This document shows positions 16,906 through 25,729 of a stretch of 64,000 bases of DNA, piece after piece. The stretch is from an uncultured Flavobacteriales bacterium. Its GTDB lineage: Bacteria > Bacteroidota > Bacteroidia > Flavobacteriales_D > Parvicellaceae. The DNA is taken from positions 46,864 through 110,863 of the forward strand of contig CALJHN010000007.1 of the NCBI GenBank assembly GCA_938075455.1, read 5' to 3'. A program made the translations under genes and the position numbers. Position 1 is the first letter of the stretch. Every line of letters begins with the position of its first letter. The notes below the pieces were generated by a model. It ran no database searches, was not told where the DNA came from, and was given only the letters and a program-made list of their open reading frames with translations.

Positions 16906-17805
16906 ATGGTAATAAAGAACAACAAAACATTAATAATTTTTTATTTTTTAATTGCTTACGTTATTTTGCAATTTTTATGGTGGGGATACCATATTTCTTC
17001 CTTAACTGAGCAACTCAATAATAGTGAGGATTATATAGCAAGAAGATTGACCATGATAGCCGGAGAAGGTACGGTCTTTATAATTATTATTTGTTTGGGA
17101 GCTTTTTATGTTATTAGATCGTATTATTCTGAAATAAGTCTTGCTAAAAAAGAAAAAAACTTTGCCTTATCAGTAACCCATGAGCTAAAGACTCCCATCG
17201 CCTCCTCAAAATTATTTGCTGAAACTTTATTGCAAAGACAAGATTTGAGTAAGAGCCAAGTGACAACTAGTCTTGAAAAAATTGTTTATGAGCAAAATAG
17301 ATTGAACGAATTGGTTGAAAAAATACTGTTGGTTAGTACAATTGAGGAAATGAAAAATGACATGAATTTAAAACCAGTATCCTTCAATGCTATTATAAAT
17401 CAAGTAATTGGGGAAGATGAAAATTCTCATGTTATTAATAATACTGTTGATGAAGATTTAATATTTAGTGGAGATGATTTTTATTTGATTTCTTTATTTC
17501 AAAACCTATTAGATAACGCACAAAAGTATTCTCCAGATGGCTCAGAAATTAATATTTATTCTGAAAGTAATTCAAGTAAAATTATTATTTGTATTTCCGA
17601 TCAAGGACTAGGTATTGCAGAAGACGAGAAGTCAAAAATATTCGAAAGGTTTTATAGAGTAGAAGATGAAGAAACCAGATCATATAAAGGTACCGGATTA
17701 GGGTTGTTTTTAGTGAATCAAATTGTAAAAATGCATGGGGGAAAAATTATTTGTAAAAATAATACACCAAGAGGTAGCATCTTTGAATTACACTTTAAAA
17801 AATAA
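16906..17805 (+). CDS. Sensor histidine kinase, orphan
   Basis: 299 residues. Two membrane helices (about 9-28 and 56-71) enclose a very short external loop of about 27 residues, so no large sensor domain is present. The cytoplasmic part has the H-box S-V-T-H-E-L-K-T-P-I (His92), the N-box N-L-L-D-N-A-Q-K-Y-S near 198-207, D-Q-G-L-G-I (G1) and G-T-G-L-G-L-F-L (G2). It autophosphorylates and should pass phosphate to a response regulator, but none lies in the window. The next gene, gpmI, starts one base after its stop. Confidence 0.88.
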   Translation: MVIKNNKTLIIFYFLIAYVILQFLWWGYHISSLTEQLNNSEDYIARRLTMIAGEGTVFIIIICLGAFYVIRSYYSEISLAKKEKNFALSVTHELKTPIASSKLFAETLLQRQDLSKSQVTTSLEKIVYEQNRLNELVEKILLVSTIEEMKNDMNLKPVSFNAIINQVIGEDENSHVINNTVDEDLIFSGDDFYLISLFQNLLDNAQKYSPDGSEINIYSESNSSKIIICISDQGLGIAEDEKSKIFERFYRVEDEETRSYKGTGLGLFLVNQIVKMHGGKIICKNNTPRGSIFELHFKK

Positions 17806-17806
17806 T

Positions 17807-19312
17807 ATGAAAAAAAAAGCAGGATTAATAATCCTTGATGGTTGGGGTATTGGAGCTAAAGACGATTCAGATGGTGTTTTTTTGGCAAAAACTCCTTTTT
17901 TTGACAAATTAATTAATAAATATCCCAACGCTCATTTAACAACATTTGGAAAAGAGGTTGGTCTTCCCGATGGTCAAATGGGAAACTCGGAAGTTGGGCA
18001 TCTAAATATTGGTGCTGGAAGAATAGTATACCAAGACCTTTTGAGAATAAATAATGAAATTGAAGACGGTAGTTTTTTCAAAAACCCACAGTTGTTAAAA
18101 GCAATTCAAACTGCAACCAAAAACAAATCAGCAATTCATTTGATTGGACTAGTATCCAACGGAGGAGTACATTCCTCATTAGATCATTTACTGTCCCTTT
18201 GTTCCTTTTTAAAGGAAAACTTTTCTGGTAGAGTTTATATTCATGGTTTTTCCGATGGAAGAGATTGTGGTCCAAATACTGGAATTGAGTCTTTTGAAAA
18301 GCTACATCACCATATTCATAATTCAAATATTGTATTGTCTTCCATTATTGGAAGATATTATGCTATGGACAGAGATCAAAGATGGGAGCGAATAAAAAAA
18401 GCATATGATCTTTTAGTTGATGGAATTGGAGAGATAAAAGAGGACTATTCTACAGCATTTAAAGAAAGCTACTCTAACGATATCACCGATGAATTTTTGA
18501 AGCCTGTAAAAATTAAAAATAATAAGGGGACTATTCAAGACAATGACTTGGTAGTATGTTTTAATTTTAGAACCGATAGGTGTAGACAAATTACTACAGC
18601 ACTAACCCAAAATAACTTTTTAGAGCATGGAATGAAAATTAAACCACTTCATTTCTATACAATGACAAATTACGATAGAACATTTAAAAATGTGGAAGTA
18701 ATTTTCGACAAGGACAATCTGCCGATGACACTAGGAGAGATCTTAAGTATTAATAACAAAAAACAATTAAGAATTGCAGAAACAGAAAAATATCCTCACG
18801 TTACTTATTTTTTCAATGGTGGAAGAGAAAAAGAGTTTAAAGGAGAGGCTAGAATTGTTGTAAGTTCTCCAAAGGTAGCAACCTATGATCTTCAACCCGA
18901 AATGAGTGCTGAAAATGTTACTTCCAGTGCGATAGAGTTTTTGAAGGAGAAGACACCTGATTTTTTGTGTTTGAATTTTGCAAATCCTGATATGGTTGGA
19001 CACACAGGTGTTCCAAATGCAATTGTAAAAGCATGTGAAACCGTAGACAATTGTCTTGAAAAGCTTGTTAAATGTCTAATTGAGCTAGATTATTCAGTCA
19101 TCATAATTGCAGATCATGGCAATGCGGATAGAATGAAAAATAAAGATGGTTCAGCACATACTGCCCATACGGTTAATATGGTCCCCGTAATTGTACTGGA
19201 TCGAAATGTGAAAGTTGTTGAAAACGGAAAACTTGCGGACATAGCACCATCCATTTTAAAATTAATGGAAATAGATAAACCAAAAGAAATGTCTGGTGTA
19301 AGTATTATCTAA
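17807..19312 (+). CDS. gpmI: 2,3-bisphosphoglycerate-independent phosphoglycerate mutase
   Basis: 501 residues. It interconverts 3- and 2-phosphoglycerate in glycolysis using two Mn ions. The start is the ATG at 17807, giving M-K-K-K-A-G-L-I-I-L-D-G-W-G; upstream in-frame codons belong to the histidine kinase. Asp11 and the phosphorylated serine in M-G-N-S-E-V-G-H (Ser61) are present, with D-G-R-D-C-G-P, A-D-H-G-N-A-D and H-T-A-H-T metal ligands later. Its stop overlaps the convergent type IX cargo gene by 8 bases. Confidence 0.96.
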   Translation: MKKKAGLIILDGWGIGAKDDSDGVFLAKTPFFDKLINKYPNAHLTTFGKEVGLPDGQMGNSEVGHLNIGAGRIVYQDLLRINNEIEDGSFFKNPQLLKAIQTATKNKSAIHLIGLVSNGGVHSSLDHLLSLCSFLKENFSGRVYIHGFSDGRDCGPNTGIESFEKLHHHIHNSNIVLSSIIGRYYAMDRDQRWERIKKAYDLLVDGIGEIKEDYSTAFKESYSNDITDEFLKPVKIKNNKGTIQDNDLVVCFNFRTDRCRQITTALTQNNFLEHGMKIKPLHFYTMTNYDRTFKNVEVIFDKDNLPMTLGEILSINNKKQLRIAETEKYPHVTYFFNGGREKEFKGEARIVVSSPKVATYDLQPEMSAENVTSSAIEFLKEKTPDFLCLNFANPDMVGHTGVPNAIVKACETVDNCLEKLVKCLIELDYSVIIIADHGNADRMKNKDGSAHTAHTVNMVPVIVLDRNVKVVENGKLADIAPSILKLMEIDKPKEMSGVSII

Positions 19313-21005
19313 TTAACTGAACTTTCCCACTTACTACGTTTTTCTCCAAGTTAATTTTTTGGTAATCGTATTTTGTAGATTTCGGATCAATTATATAATA
19401 ATAGATACCTTCTTTTAGTTCTTGTCCCGATTTGTAGTGGGTGCCAATCCAATCATTTTGATAGTTTAAATTTTCATATACTAATTTACCCCATCTGTTA
19501 AAAATTAGCACATGTGGATTTGGATATTGATTTAAATTAATAGGGACAAAAAAGTCATTAATTCCGTCGTTATTTGGAGTAAAAATGTTTATGTTTTCTA
19601 TTGGGCACTGGACCCAAACTTTACAACTATCGAGAATTTCTTTATTACACCTGTCAGTAACATTTATGAAAATAAAATTAGTGGAATCTATAGAAACCTC
19701 CACAGAGTCTAATTCACTTCCGTCTGACCAGTTAATAGATATTGGCTCAAGCCCACCTGATAAATTACTGTTTATGATAATTACTTCGCCTAATTGATTG
19801 CAAAAATTTAAACTATCGGGAATAGACACATTAAGCGGAGTATAATCACTGATGTATAAAGTAGCTCTAGAAGTATCTAATTGGCCAGAACATTTTTCGT
19901 AATAAACTGTTAGAACTACAGATTCAGTAGCTTCTAATATACTATCAAGAATAGGATTAATAAATAAGGTATCTCTTAGTTGTCCGCTTGGAATTGTTAA
20001 ACTGTCTGGAATATAATCATAATCTTGACCAATAGTTGCAGTTCCTAGGAAATCAAAATAAATTGTAAAATCTCCAATCGTGTCTTGCCTTTCAAAATTA
20101 AAAAATGCAGAATTACATCCTTCATATAATATGGTGTCACTATTGGAAATTCCACTTGACAGTTCAATATCCCCACTAGACGAGAAGCTCCCCGCTTCTA
20201 GGAAAACCCAAGAATCTAAACTTGTGTCAGAACCATCTGCAATTGCCAGTCTAATATGGTAGGTTTCTCCACATTGCACCACTACATTAGCCTGAAACTT
20301 TTGGGTAAATCCATTACAAGACAATGTTTGAAAAACATTGGTATTGTTGATGTAATAATTACTATTAATTACATTATTAATTGAGCTTATTGTAATGGGC
20401 AGCGGAGGGGATGAATTTGGTACAGTTGCAATGTTTATAGATCCATTAGGAAACCCAGCTGGAGCTGAATAAGGACCTGATATTCCAGGCCCTGAAATAA
20501 AAAACCCAAAAACATCGTTGTACTGACTATTTACCCAGGTAAGATATTCATTAGATCCAAAAATGTAATTAAAACTCAGAGAATCAGAGTTAGGAATAAA
20601 ATCAAACTCGAGTAGTGCGACATCAAAAATACCTGACACTGAGAAAGATTGACCTATTAATCCGGGGACACTATTAGCGACATTTAGTAAGTCAGGGTCA
20701 CTCACATTATTTACTGGTATATTTATAAATCCACTAAAATTAGGATCTAAAGCATTTATATCTCCGGTTGACATTACAATCCCACTATCCATATTTAAAT
20801 TAGTATTCAATGCATTGAAAAACCCAATTTGAATTGCGTCTCCCATAAAAGAATGATTTGCAGAACTTACCCCACCACCCAGTAAAATATTGTCTACTAG
20901 TGAAACTGCCGTATTGAATGGAGATGAATTATTCACTTGAATTTGACTATAAAAGTTATGGCAAAACCAAAATAAAAAGAATAGAATTAAACTTTTTTTC
21001 TTCAC
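19305..21005 (-). CDS. Secreted protein with choice-of-anchor L domain and type IX (type B) sorting domain
   Basis: 566 residues. A signal peptide (residues 1-20, ending F-Y-S-Q) leads into a choice-of-anchor L domain (about 25-235) with L-L-G-G-G-V-S, G-I-V-M-S-T-G and F-D-F-I-P-N-S-D-S-L-S-F-N-Y-I-F-G-S-N-E-Y. A Calx-beta-like region follows (about 285-385: G-Q-D-Y-D-Y-I-P-D-S-L-T-I-P-S-G-Q). The last 95 residues (F-T-P-N-N-D-G-I-N-D-F-F to V-S-G-K-V-Q-L-I-R) are the gliding-motility-associated C-terminal domain, the type B signal of the type IX system. It should be surface-exposed or released, with an adhesin-like or binding role. Confidence 0.88.
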   Translation of the reverse strand: MKKKSLILFFLFWFCHNFYSQIQVNNSSPFNTAVSLVDNILLGGGVSSANHSFMGDAIQIGFFNALNTNLNMDSGIVMSTGDINALDPNFSGFINIPVNNVSDPDLLNVANSVPGLIGQSFSVSGIFDVALLEFDFIPNSDSLSFNYIFGSNEYLTWVNSQYNDVFGFFISGPGISGPYSAPAGFPNGSINIATVPNSSPPLPITISSINNVINSNYYINNTNVFQTLSCNGFTQKFQANVVVQCGETYHIRLAIADGSDTSLDSWVFLEAGSFSSSGDIELSSGISNSDTILYEGCNSAFFNFERQDTIGDFTIYFDFLGTATIGQDYDYIPDSLTIPSGQLRDTLFINPILDSILEATESVVLTVYYEKCSGQLDTSRATLYISDYTPLNVSIPDSLNFCNQLGEVIIINSNLSGGLEPISINWSDGSELDSVEVSIDSTNFIFINVTDRCNKEILDSCKVWVQCPIENINIFTPNNDGINDFFVPINLNQYPNPHVLIFNRWGKLVYENLNYQNDWIGTHYKSGQELKEGIYYYIIDPKSTKYDYQKINLEKNVVSGKVQLIR

Positions 21006-21126
21006 TTATAAAGTATTAAATTTCTCTAAAGTTAATAATCTATAAAATATTACTAGACATCTTTAGGTTTAGTAAATAAATCTTTAACTTGAATAATGAA
21101 ATTAAAGCTCCTAAAATTTACTTATT

Positions 21127-22509
21127 ATGACTCAAGAATATATTAATAAAAATAAAAATAGATTTTTAAATGAGTTATTTGAATTCATTAAAATCCCATC
21201 TGTTAGTGCGGACATTAAATTTAAAGATGATGTTCTAAAAGCAGCTAATTTTTTAGAGAATAATCTTATTAAAATTGGAGCTGATAACGTCCAAATATTT
21301 CCTACAGATGGGCATCCAATTGTTTATGCAGAGAAGATTATTGACTATAATCTGCCTACGGTTTTGGTATATGGTCATTACGATGTTCAACCTGCAGACC
21401 CTTATGAATTATGGGATTCAGATCCTTTCGGTCCAGTGGTTAAAAAAACCAAAATACATCCAGAAGGTGCTGTTTTTGCAAGAGGAGCTTGCGATGATAA
21501 AGGTCAGATGTTTATGCATTTAAAGGCATTTGAAGCAATGTACAATTCTGATGAACTTTTCTGCAATGTTAAGTTTATGTTTGAGGGAGAAGAGGAAGTA
21601 GGGTCTTCTAACCTAGAGAAGTTTGTTCGTTCTAATGTTGAACTTTTAAAGGCAGATGTAGTATTGGTTTCAGATACTGGAATTATAAATAATACTACAC
21701 CATCCATTTGTGTTGGACTTAGAGGATTAAGTTATGTGGAGGTAGAAGTTACAGGACCAAATAGAGATCTCCACTCTGGACTTTACGGAGGAGCTGTCGC
21801 TAATCCAATTAATGTATTGTCTAAAATGATAGCTTCATTACATAATGAAAATGGAACAATTAACATTCCTGACTTTTATAAAGATGTTGTTGAGGTAAGT
21901 AATTTGGACAGAAAAGAAATGGCAAAAGCTCCATTTAATTTGTCTGAATATATGTTAGACCTTTCAATTGATAATGTTCACGGAGAAGATGGATTTACTA
22001 CCAATGAAAGAAATTCTATAAGGCCAACTTTAGATGTAAATGGCATTTGGGGAGGTTACATTGGCCAAGGAGCTAAAACTGTATTGCCATCTAAATCACA
22101 TGCAAAAATATCCATGAGATTAGTACCTAATCAAAATTCAAAAAAGATCACTGAGTTATTTGAAAACCATTTTAAAAAAATTGCCCCTGAATATGTGAAA
22201 GTTAAAGTAACTCCTCATCATGGAGGAGAAGGAGTGGTTATTCCTACAGACTTTCCAGCATATTTAGCTGCTAAAAATGCAATGGAAACAACTTTTGGAA
22301 AAACACCAATCCCAGTTAGAAGCGGAGGAAGTATTCCAATTGTTCCAATGTTTGAAGAAGTTTTAGGATTGAAAACAATACTACTTGGTTTCGGATTAGA
22401 TTCTGACGTAATACATTCTCCAAATGAACACTTTGGGTTATTTAATTTTTTTAAGGGAATTGAAACAATACCACATTTTTACAAAAATTATGCAAATCTG
22501 ATGTTATAA
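21127..22509 (+). CDS. M20 family dipeptidase
   Basis: 460 residues, a metal-dependent peptidase. Zinc ligands are visible: V-Y-G-H-Y-D-V-Q-P (His84, with Asp86), G-A-C-D-D-K-G (bridging Asp near 123), E-G-E-E-E-V-G-S (catalytic Glu155/156), and H-S-P-N-E-H near the C-terminus. The dimerisation domain with D-L-H-S-G-L-Y-G-G sits in the middle. The W-D-S-D-P-F and R-G-A-C-D-D-K motifs are those of the carnosinase/DapE-like dipeptidases, so it probably cleaves cytosolic di- or oligopeptides. A LEA14-like lipoprotein gene follows 3 bases later. Confidence 0.92.
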   Translation: MTQEYINKNKNRFLNELFEFIKIPSVSADIKFKDDVLKAANFLENNLIKIGADNVQIFPTDGHPIVYAEKIIDYNLPTVLVYGHYDVQPADPYELWDSDPFGPVVKKTKIHPEGAVFARGACDDKGQMFMHLKAFEAMYNSDELFCNVKFMFEGEEEVGSSNLEKFVRSNVELLKADVVLVSDTGIINNTTPSICVGLRGLSYVEVEVTGPNRDLHSGLYGGAVANPINVLSKMIASLHNENGTINIPDFYKDVVEVSNLDRKEMAKAPFNLSEYMLDLSIDNVHGEDGFTTNERNSIRPTLDVNGIWGGYIGQGAKTVLPSKSHAKISMRLVPNQNSKKITELFENHFKKIAPEYVKVKVTPHHGGEGVVIPTDFPAYLAAKNAMETTFGKTPIPVRSGGSIPIVPMFEEVLGLKTILLGFGLDSDVIHSPNEHFGLFNFFKGIETIPHFYKNYANLML

Positions 22510-22512
22510 GAA

Positions 22513-22953
22513 ATGAGATTATTTGCCATCGCTATTTTAAGTTTTATGATTTCTTCTTGCTCTTTATATAAGCCTCTTGAATTTAAAGGGATGGAAGATT
22601 ATTCGTTTTCTGAGCAAGATGGTTGTAATCCAATCTGTGTTGAATTAAGTTTTTTTAATCCTAATCCTTATAATATATTCTTAAAGTCTGCTAATGTTAA
22701 AGGATTACTTGGTAAAGAAGATGTAGGAGTTTTGGAAATTACAGATTCTTACGTCCTTAAAAAAAGTAATGTTTCTAAGATCAACTTATCTTTTTCTACA
22801 GAAATCAAAAGCTTTATACCGGTAGTTTCAGGTGTTTTTAGCTATATCACTGGAAAAGAGGTTACACTCCTAATCTATGGATCTTTAAATGTAAAAGCAT
22901 TAGGGATTTCCAAAAAAATAAAAATAAATGAATCTTTAAGTGTAAAGTATTAG
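22513..22953 (+). CDS. LEA14-like lipoprotein
   Basis: 146 residues. Lipoprotein signal M-R-L-F-A-I-A-I-L-S-F-M-I-S-S-C (Cys16). The mature part has the LEA type 2 pattern: F-F-N-P-N-P-Y-N-I-F-L-K-S-A-N-V-K-G (49-66), then I-N-L-S-F-S-T-E and L-L-I-Y-G-S-L-N-V-K, forming a single immunoglobulin-like WHy domain. Such proteins are common periplasmic or membrane-anchored proteins of unknown function in Bacteroidota. It follows the dipeptidase by 3 bases, so they are probably one operon. Confidence 0.75.
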   Translation: MRLFAIAILSFMISSCSLYKPLEFKGMEDYSFSEQDGCNPICVELSFFNPNPYNIFLKSANVKGLLGKEDVGVLEITDSYVLKKSNVSKINLSFSTEIKSFIPVVSGVFSYITGKEVTLLIYGSLNVKALGISKKIKINESLSVKY

Positions 22954-22962
22954 TTTGTTGCC

Positions 22963-22979
22963 ACGTAAAATGTTTACGT
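22963..22979. promoter_or_regulatory. Palindrome, possible operator
   Basis: ACGTAAA-ATG-TTTACGT is a perfect 7-bp inverted repeat with a 3-base spacer. No T-run follows, so it is not a terminator. It lies 11 bases upstream of CATATTTG (22990-22997), a near-match to the -7 box, and 40 bases before the ATG of the next gene, so it would overlap the -33 region. Confidence 0.35.
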
Positions 22980-23018
22980 AGTTATTGTTCATATTTGTTG
23001 TGTAATAAAAATTTAAAA

Positions 23019-23345
23019 ATGACAACAAAGACAAATTCTAATATCACTTTTCATATAAATTATATTATTTATGAGAAAAATGACACAGCGATACTGCTTG
23101 ATGGGGCAGTAAGAATAAATAATAAAAACTATTATACTTCTATACCTATTGACCTTATTAGGTTTAGCCATTTATGTGAAAAAATAATTGGTTTTCAAAA
23201 AACCAACTCTTTGTGGAATAGGCTGTTAGGGGATAATGATCAGGTGTGTGAAATTGCCCCAAAAAACTACCTAGGCGAAGACTTAATTTTTTCTACTAAT
23301 GAAACATTTATAAATCAACATTTATTTCAATTAAAAACAGCATAA
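23019..23345 (+). CDS. Hypothetical protein upstream of the HIRAN-like gene
   Basis: 108 residues from the ATG at 23019 (an in-frame TTG at 22995 would add 8 residues). It is soluble, with no signal peptide; strands such as N-I-T-F-H-I-N-Y-I-I-Y, A-I-L-L-D-G-A-V-R-I and Y-Y-T-S-I-P-I suggest an alpha/beta or all-beta fold. I do not recognise a family. The HIRAN-like gene starts one base after its stop, so the two are likely to be functional partners. Confidence 0.55.
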   Translation: MTTKTNSNITFHINYIIYEKNDTAILLDGAVRINNKNYYTSIPIDLIRFSHLCEKIIGFQKTNSLWNRLLGDNDQVCEIAPKNYLGEDLIFSTNETFINQHLFQLKTA

Positions 23346-23346
23346 G

Positions 23347-23688
23347 ATGAAAACATTAGCAATTTCTGAAAATATAAAGGTTATTCTACCTAAAATGGGA
23401 ATTATGACGCATTTAGTAGAACTTACAAGACATGATTATATATATGTTAAAGACTCCCTAAAAATTAACGATTTATTGACAATAGAGTCTGATAAAAGTA
23501 GATTTTGGGAAGAGAATTCTTTAGCTATATATTTCAAAGGATTTAAACTTGGTTATTTAAACAATTCTATAAATAAAGTAGTTCAAAAAATGATTAATAA
23601 ATTTGGATATGTCAAAGTTGTTTTGAAAAATAAACCTAAAAGAAATAAACCATTTGACGGCTTAGATGTTTTAATTGAAATTGGTTAA
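23347..23688 (+). CDS. Stand-alone HIRAN-like domain protein
   Basis: 113 residues. The middle matches the HIRAN pattern: L-K-I-N-D-L-L-T-I-E-S-D-K-S-R-F-W-E-E-N-S-L-A-I-Y-F, then K-G-F-K-L-G-Y-L-N (54-61 of the domain), corresponding to the canonical L-x-L-x-x-E-P-D-N-P-x-D-x-x-A-I-x-V-x-x-x-G-x-x-L-G-Y-I/V. HIRAN domains bind DNA 3' ends in Rad5/HLTF-type proteins and also occur alone in bacteria. The usual D-N-P-x-D is degenerate (D-K-S-R-F-W-E-E). No helicase or nuclease domain is fused. The role is inferred to be nucleic-acid binding. Confidence 0.6.
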   Translation: MKTLAISENIKVILPKMGIMTHLVELTRHDYIYVKDSLKINDLLTIESDKSRFWEENSLAIYFKGFKLGYLNNSINKVVQKMINKFGYVKVVLKNKPKRNKPFDGLDVLIEIG

Positions 23689-24897
23689 TTATTTGGACAA
23701 CCATACAGATGGATTCACAGTATTTAATCCTTCAGCTAATATTTTCCAAATCTCAAAATGAGCTTCTGAAATACCAGATTCTTTTGCAAGCAGCTTACCC
23801 ACCTTATCTTTGATTTTAATGATCTCCCCCTTTTTTACATAAACTTCCTGTAAATTAGCATAAACAGTTCTGTATTCTCCGTGGCTCACCATAACCACTC
23901 TTCCAGCTCCTGGAATTATAAGAACACTTGTTACTTTCCCACCAAAAACAGCACGAACATTTGCATTTTTAGTTGTAGTAATATCAATCCCATTATTGTC
24001 AACTGTTGCTGTACTTACCAAGTGATGTTGATGCTTACCATATCTACTGGTAATTTCCCCTTTTTCAACAGGCCAGATTAATCTTCCTTTGTTGTTGCTA
24101 AAATTTTTTGAAAGTGCTTTTCCTTCTGGTGTAAAATCAAATTTTGATTTTTTCAATTTCTCTAAAGCTCTTATTTCTTTTTCAATAGCTTTTTTAACAG
24201 CCTTAGCAATTTCTTGTCGTTTTAAATTATTTTTTTCTAAATCTTTAGCCAGATTTTTTTCGTTATTTTTGATCTTCTCCAGTGAAATTATTTGGATATT
24301 TTTGTCGGCTTGGTAATCTTTTTTTTCTTGTTTTTTATTTTCTAACAGAGATTTTTTTCTTTTAATTTCTTCGAAGTATTCTCTTTTTTTAATTTCTAGA
24401 TTAATTTGTGTCTTTTTAATTCTATCTATTTGTTTTAAACGGTAGTCTTTATAATACTGAACATATTTCATTCTGTGAAAAGCTTCTGAAAATGTTGAAG
24501 AGGAAATTATATATAGAAATTTATAGTTGGGATCTCTATTTTTAAAAGCATATAAAATCATTTTTCTGTATTCTTCTTTTAAGATTTTATCTGTATTAGT
24601 TAAAGAACTAATCTGCCTATTAATTTCTTTTATTTTCTCATCCATTCTCCTAATTTGGAAACTGTAATTGTCAATTAGTCTTTGTCTATATTGAATCTGT
24701 TTATTGACTATATTTATTTCAGTAAGAGTAAGTTTTTTTGTTGTTCTAGTTTGATTGATTAGTTCTTTTGTGTGTTCAATTTTTTCTAATAATTTTTTTT
24801 CTTGTCGTTTAAGTAAATCACTTTTCTTTTGACCGCAAAATAAATTAGGAAAAAGCAAAACCCCCAATATTAAAATATGTTTTAATTTTTTATTCAT
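23689..24897 (-). CDS. EnvC-like murein hydrolase activator (degenerate M23 domain)
   Basis: 402 residues. A signal peptide (about 1-22) is followed by a long basic coiled coil (25-265) and a C-terminal LytM/M23 fold (275-402). Canonical M23 zinc ligands are mostly lost: the first His (H-x-G-x-D) is Asn301 in N-N-G-I-D-I, the Y-A-H-L His is Asn348 in Y-A-N-L, and the first His of H-x-H is Glu378 in S-E-A-H-F-E; Asp305 and His380 remain. That matches EnvC-type proteins, which do not cut peptidoglycan but activate amidases at the division site. The start overlaps the DUF4292 gene by 8 bases. Confidence 0.85.
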   Translation of the reverse strand: MNKKLKHILILGVLLFPNLFCGQKKSDLLKRQEKKLLEKIEHTKELINQTRTTKKLTLTEINIVNKQIQYRQRLIDNYSFQIRRMDEKIKEINRQISSLTNTDKILKEEYRKMILYAFKNRDPNYKFLYIISSSTFSEAFHRMKYVQYYKDYRLKQIDRIKKTQINLEIKKREYFEEIKRKKSLLENKKQEKKDYQADKNIQIISLEKIKNNEKNLAKDLEKNNLKRQEIAKAVKKAIEKEIRALEKLKKSKFDFTPEGKALSKNFSNNKGRLIWPVEKGEITSRYGKHQHHLVSTATVDNNGIDITTTKNANVRAVFGGKVTSVLIIPGAGRVVMVSHGEYRTVYANLQEVYVKKGEIIKIKDKVGKLLAKESGISEAHFEIWKILAEGLNTVNPSVWLSK

Positions 24898-25729
24898 TAA
24901 ACTTTATGGCCTGGTAACTTTTGTCAATTTTTTTAAAAGGAAAAGTTTGTGGTAAGTCAAACTTTATATTTTTATAGTTGATTAATAGATTATATGTTTG
25001 CTCTAAATTGCTAATTACAAGTTCAATATACATAGGAAAGTATTGATTATTTATTTTTTCCCAGTTTTTATAAGTGATGTTGATTTCAGAATTGGATGTA
25101 GGGAAAATTATATTTATTTTCTTAGACTTATAAGTAAATGGATCAATCCACGATTGATATATATAATCAACTGATTTTTTAGATTTATTATTAGTAATTC
25201 TTTTGGTTTTTCTTTTCCTATGAGAAAGTAAATGGTATTCATTGTTTTTTACTTGTAGAATAAATTTATCCTCTAAATGTTTTAGGTAAGATCTCCCCAT
25301 TAACAAATCTTCAATTAGTGCATATTGAATTGATAAATTTAAATCATCTTCTAAACTAGCAATAGGCCCCTTAAAAAATAATTTTTCAGGATATTCGATA
25401 ACCATTTTTGAAGAGTCTTTTTTAAATTCTCCTCTGAATATTCTTTTTTTAAATTTAGAAATATTAAGCCAAATTAAACTGTCTGCTTTAGATCTAATAT
25501 TAATATCTAACTGTTGTGGATCTTCATTATTAATGGTTATTAATGCATTACCTCTTGCTTTTAACCATTGAATATCTAGCTCATATTCTTTAATTGAATC
25601 TAAAAGCTTTTTCTCATTCAGAACTTTCACTACTTTCCCTACCTCTACATTTTTAATCATGCTACAAGAAATGGAAATAAACAAAGTAAAAAATCCTGCT
25701 AAAATATTATTCAATAAATTTATTTTCAT
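24890..25729 (-). CDS. DUF4292 family lipoprotein
   Basis: 279 residues. Signal ending S-I-S-C-S (Cys22), so lipid-anchored. The body resembles LolA/LolB-like half-barrels, as described for DUF4292: A-L-I-T-I-N-N, K-A-D-S-L-I-W-L-N-I-S, A-L-I-E-D-L-L-M-G, then S-W-I-D-P-F-T-Y-K-S-K-K-I. This suggests a role in lipid or lipoprotein transfer in the periplasm, which is inference. It overlaps the upstream TPR gene by 23 bases and the downstream EnvC-like gene by 8. The order dut - TPR - DUF4292 - EnvC-like is one I recall as common in Bacteroidota. Confidence 0.75.
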   Translation of the reverse strand: MKINLLNNILAGFFTLFISISCSMIKNVEVGKVVKVLNEKKLLDSIKEYELDIQWLKARGNALITINNEDPQQLDINIRSKADSLIWLNISKFKKRIFRGEFKKDSSKMVIEYPEKLFFKGPIASLEDDLNLSIQYALIEDLLMGRSYLKHLEDKFILQVKNNEYHLLSHRKRKTKRITNNKSKKSVDYIYQSWIDPFTYKSKKINIIFPTSNSEINITYKNWEKINNQYFPMYIELVISNLEQTYNLLINYKNIKFDLPQTFPFKKIDKSYQAIKFNE

